This document shows, piece after piece, positions 62,701 to 64,000 of a stretch of DNA of 64,000 nt. The notes beneath the pieces were generated by a model. That model saw only the letters and a list, made by a program, of their open reading frames with translations. It did no database searches and had not been told where the DNA came from. A program made the position numbers and the translations under genes. The DNA is from Nostoc carneum NIES-2107 (GTDB lineage: Bacteria; Cyanobacteriota; Cyanobacteriia; Cyanobacteriales; Nostocaceae): the NCBI GenBank assembly GCA_002368155.1, contig AP018180.1, forward strand, positions 2,934,899 to 2,998,898, read 5' to 3'. How positions within the stretch are numbered: position 1 is the stretch's first letter; each line of letters begins with the position of its first letter.

Positions 62701-64000
62701 TTGCATAAGGCGATGCCATTGGGACTGTACTAGTTCTCTATCTTCTGGGTGCAGCGCTACTAACCATCCGCACCCTAAAGCTGCTTGGAGAGTTAAGCCT
62801 GTTTCTTGACACCAGCGTTCATTGACATACAAACAATTTCCTTGAGCATCTGCACGGTAAATGCCAACGGGGGCTGATGCGGCTAGAGTGGCGTAGCGTC
62901 GTTCGCTTTTCTGTAATGCTTGCTCAATTTCCTTGCGTTCTGTAATGTCTTCATAGCTGGCTACAACGCCAATAATTTCACCCTCAGCGTTGTGTAATGG
63001 TATTTTATTCGTGCGTAACCATCTGTAAATATTACCGATTCTGGTAAATGGTTCTTCAATATTAAATTTAGCCTGACCAGATTCCATAACGATGCGATCG
63101 TCTGCTTGATAAAGTGGTGCTTGCTCTCGCCACACCATATCAAAGTCTGTTTTGCCAATAATTTCTTGAATAGATGAATGTCCGCTATCTAAAAGTAATT
63201 GACGGTTACAACCCAGATAACGGCAGTTTCTATCTTTCCAAAAGATAGCTATGGGTAGGCTATCCATGACAACTTGCAAAAGAATTTGGTTTTCTTGAAG
63301 TGCCTTTTGTGCTTTTTTGTGTTCGCTAATATCTCGCCCTTCGGGAATCAGCATAACTACTTTGCCTGATTCATCTTTCACGGGACGAATAGAAAAGTCT
63401 ATGGTGACTATTTGACCTTCTGCACTTAAAACTTCTACTTCATAGCGGATAAATTCACCTTGGGCTGCACGGGCGATCGCTTGTTTTAATTGGTTCGGAG
63501 TTGCGGGAGAAACTGTCCACCAGTCGGTTTCCCAAAACGGGCGATTGATCACATCTTCTAATTGCAATCCCCGAAACTCTAAAGCTGTTTGGTTAACCTC
63601 CAGTACAATTCCTTCAGTTGTTAACAGCCCTGCAAATTGAAAACTGTGATTGAAAATAGCCCGAAATCTCTGCTCGCTCGCTTGCAGTTGTTCTGTTCGT
63701 TCTTGTATTTTCTGCTCTAAAGAGGTGTTGAGATTTTGCAGTTGTTCATACAGTTCTGCCTGTTGGATGGCTACAGCCAGCTGCACAGCAAGTTGTTGGA
63801 GTAAGTCAAGTTCATTTTTTTGCCACTCACGAGTATTGCTGCACTGATGGGCAATCAGTAACCCCCAAAGTTGATTAGCAGCTCCCTGGTCTTTTGCTTC
63901 TGTGTTTAGCAAAATTGGTACAACCAGATTAGCTTTAACTGCCAATTGTTCTAAAAATTCGATATGACAGGCTGTAAATCCAGCTTGATGAATATCAGAA
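59758..64000 (-). CDS. Hybrid sensor kinase, GAF-PAS(x7)-HisKA-HATPase-REC (5' end outside window)
   Basis: The frame is open to the window edge, so the methionine near 63,945 is not the start. The visible ~1413 residues begin inside a GAF domain with a Cys-His pair (HQAGFTACHIEFLEQ, then VKANLVVPIL), as in cyanobacteriochromes. Then come a coiled coil and seven PAS domains (for example FRAIFNHSFQFAGLLTTEG; YATLAASAPVGIYRADAQG; FQNLVETSSDWVWEINEFG). After these are HisKA (LANMSHELRTPLNAILGM), HATPase (GTGLGLALTKRIVEL) and a receiver (LLAEDNEANV, LILMDIQMPGMDG). A membrane segment is absent in the visible part. Its partner is unknown. Confidence 0.88.
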   Translation of the reverse strand, partial: SDIHQAGFTACHIEFLEQLAVKANLVVPILLNTEAKDQGAANQLWGLLIAHQCSNTREWQKNELDLLQQLAVQLAVAIQQAELYEQLQNLNTSLEQKIQERTEQLQASEQRFRAIFNHSFQFAGLLTTEGIVLEVNQTALEFRGLQLEDVINRPFWETDWWTVSPATPNQLKQAIARAAQGEFIRYEVEVLSAEGQIVTIDFSIRPVKDESGKVVMLIPEGRDISEHKKAQKALQENQILLQVVMDSLPIAIFWKDRNCRYLGCNRQLLLDSGHSSIQEIIGKTDFDMVWREQAPLYQADDRIVMESGQAKFNIEEPFTRIGNIYRWLRTNKIPLHNAEGEIIGVVASYEDITERKEIEQALQKSERRYATLAASAPVGIYRADAQGNCLYVNERWCQETGLTLQAALGCGWLVALHPEDRELVQSQWHRLMQTGERLCLEYRFLQPDGAETWVFGQAVPETDPEGRVTGYVGTTTNINPSKQAEAALRRSQQLYRTLVDNFPNGAVILFDHDLRYLLVGGLELASVGLNKAEMEGKTIWEICLPEVCEITVPRMKQALAGESVIAEVPYQDKFYLTHHLPVRDEQGNVIAGIFMAQNITERKKSENALRDSEEKFRQFAENSRQVMLLRQVDSGELLYANPTYEEVWGQTRESLYANPDSWMAAMHPDDVPRIAVAYEAASGKGFFSEEYRIIRPDGSIRWIWGRCFPIKDITGKTYRLGAIGEDVTERKQTQQERDRLLEILAKQNQTLEEEVTQRTAELRAVIDAIPDYLFVVDRQEMRNIYCNDSYAQGVFQQTREQIEGKTVFEIFPPQSADYFAQQNQQVFDSGKLLRIQETLNFSGNINTFDTIKVPLKRENGEVYALVGTARNITALKQLELDLQHSKERFQNLVETSSDWVWEINEFGVYTYASPQIINVLGYSPEEIIGKTPFDLMPPEEALRVSQEFMKFLSVHAPFQCLENTNRHKDGRLVTLETSGVPIFDANKEFRGYRGMDRDVTARKLAEAQLHLTNEQLATSNAELARATRLKDEFLANMSHELRTPLNAILGMSEVLQDEILGAINDKQRHSLQTIERSGEHLLELINDILDLSKIEAGQLELSYAPIAIRQLCESSLAFIKQQAVQKRIKLEVKIPPQLPKLLLDERRIRQVLINLLNNAVKFTSEGGRITLEVSCQALEVEKISPPGFIRIAIIDTGIGIAPENIKKLFKPFIQIDGALNRQYAGTGLGLALTKRIVELHSGKVGVTSELGVGSCFTVDLPCSNFCEYSFEPANQVSAELDFTVNETVANSPLILLAEDNEANVLTISSYLQAKGYQIILAKNGQEAIAITKTELPDLILMDIQMPGMDGIEAIKQIRLEQNFLSIPIIALTALTMPGDREKCLAAGANDYIPKPIKLNQLTTRIKQLLEVKN

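Overview
The window comes from a filamentous, probably heterocyst-forming cyanobacterium (Nostocales: Nostoc, Calothrix or Tolypothrix type). The evidence is: frequent HIP1 octamers (GCGATCGC); many 7-bp tandem repeats (STRRs such as AATTACC, GGGGACT, ATTTGTC) between genes; and cyanobacterial genes such as CP12, pxcA, a phycobiliprotein lyase, nblB and cyanobacteriochrome-type GAF kinases. No rRNA, tRNA, CRISPR array, transposase or prophage gene was recognised. The genus is an inference.

0-2.3 kb: a NACHT ATPase and the start of a WD40-repeat protein, both on the minus strand. They look like one STAND protein divided by a repeat-filled gap. 2.4-7 kb (minus): a 21-bp minisatellite, then a nitrate/sulfonate/pyrimidine-type ABC transporter (permease, ATPase, Tat-lipoprotein binding protein of the NMT1/THI5 fold). 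Interspersed with it are a MITE-like repeat, a small zinc-ribbon gene, a truncated amino-acid-binding protein and a TPR gene. 7.2-10.7 kb (plus): a GTP cyclohydrolase II-like gene (URC1), a DUF1688 gene (URC4) and upp. This is the gene set of the URC route of uracil catabolism, and a textbook-like NtcA promoter precedes it. Two nucleoside-type ABC permeases follow on the minus strand (10.7-12.7 kb). I read 2.7-12.7 kb as a pyrimidine uptake and nitrogen-scavenging locus.

13-34.9 kb is mostly housekeeping and stress genes: a zeta-toxin-like pair, trmB, a metallophosphoesterase, a FIST-domain protein, cp12, cbiD, guaA, a CDF metal transporter, an SH3 protein, a TauD-like dioxygenase, an aspartate aminotransferase, a glycosyltransferase-TPR protein, a pentapeptide protein, pxcA, a GlsB-like membrane protein, a manganese catalase and a DUF3891 protein.

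34.9-49.8 kb: a kinase with three near-identical GAF domains at an exact 185-residue period, an aspartoacylase divergent from a LysR regulator, a divergent manganese transporter mntC / mntA-mntB, a kinase-like protein, holA, a LuxR-type regulator and a Na+/H+ antiporter. 50-64 kb is light- and signal-related: an operon of cyanobacteriochrome-like kinase, Rcp1-like response regulator and hybrid kinase; a CpcS/CpeS lyase; nblB; arfB; hsp20; a saccharopine-dehydrogenase-like gene; and a large PAS/GAF hybrid kinase that runs off the window end.

A second theme is repeat DNA entering genes. STRRs or palindromic repeats appear to supply the start of upp, the N-terminus of URC4, about 75 residues in front of the MntC signal peptide and the C-terminus of the aspartoacylase.
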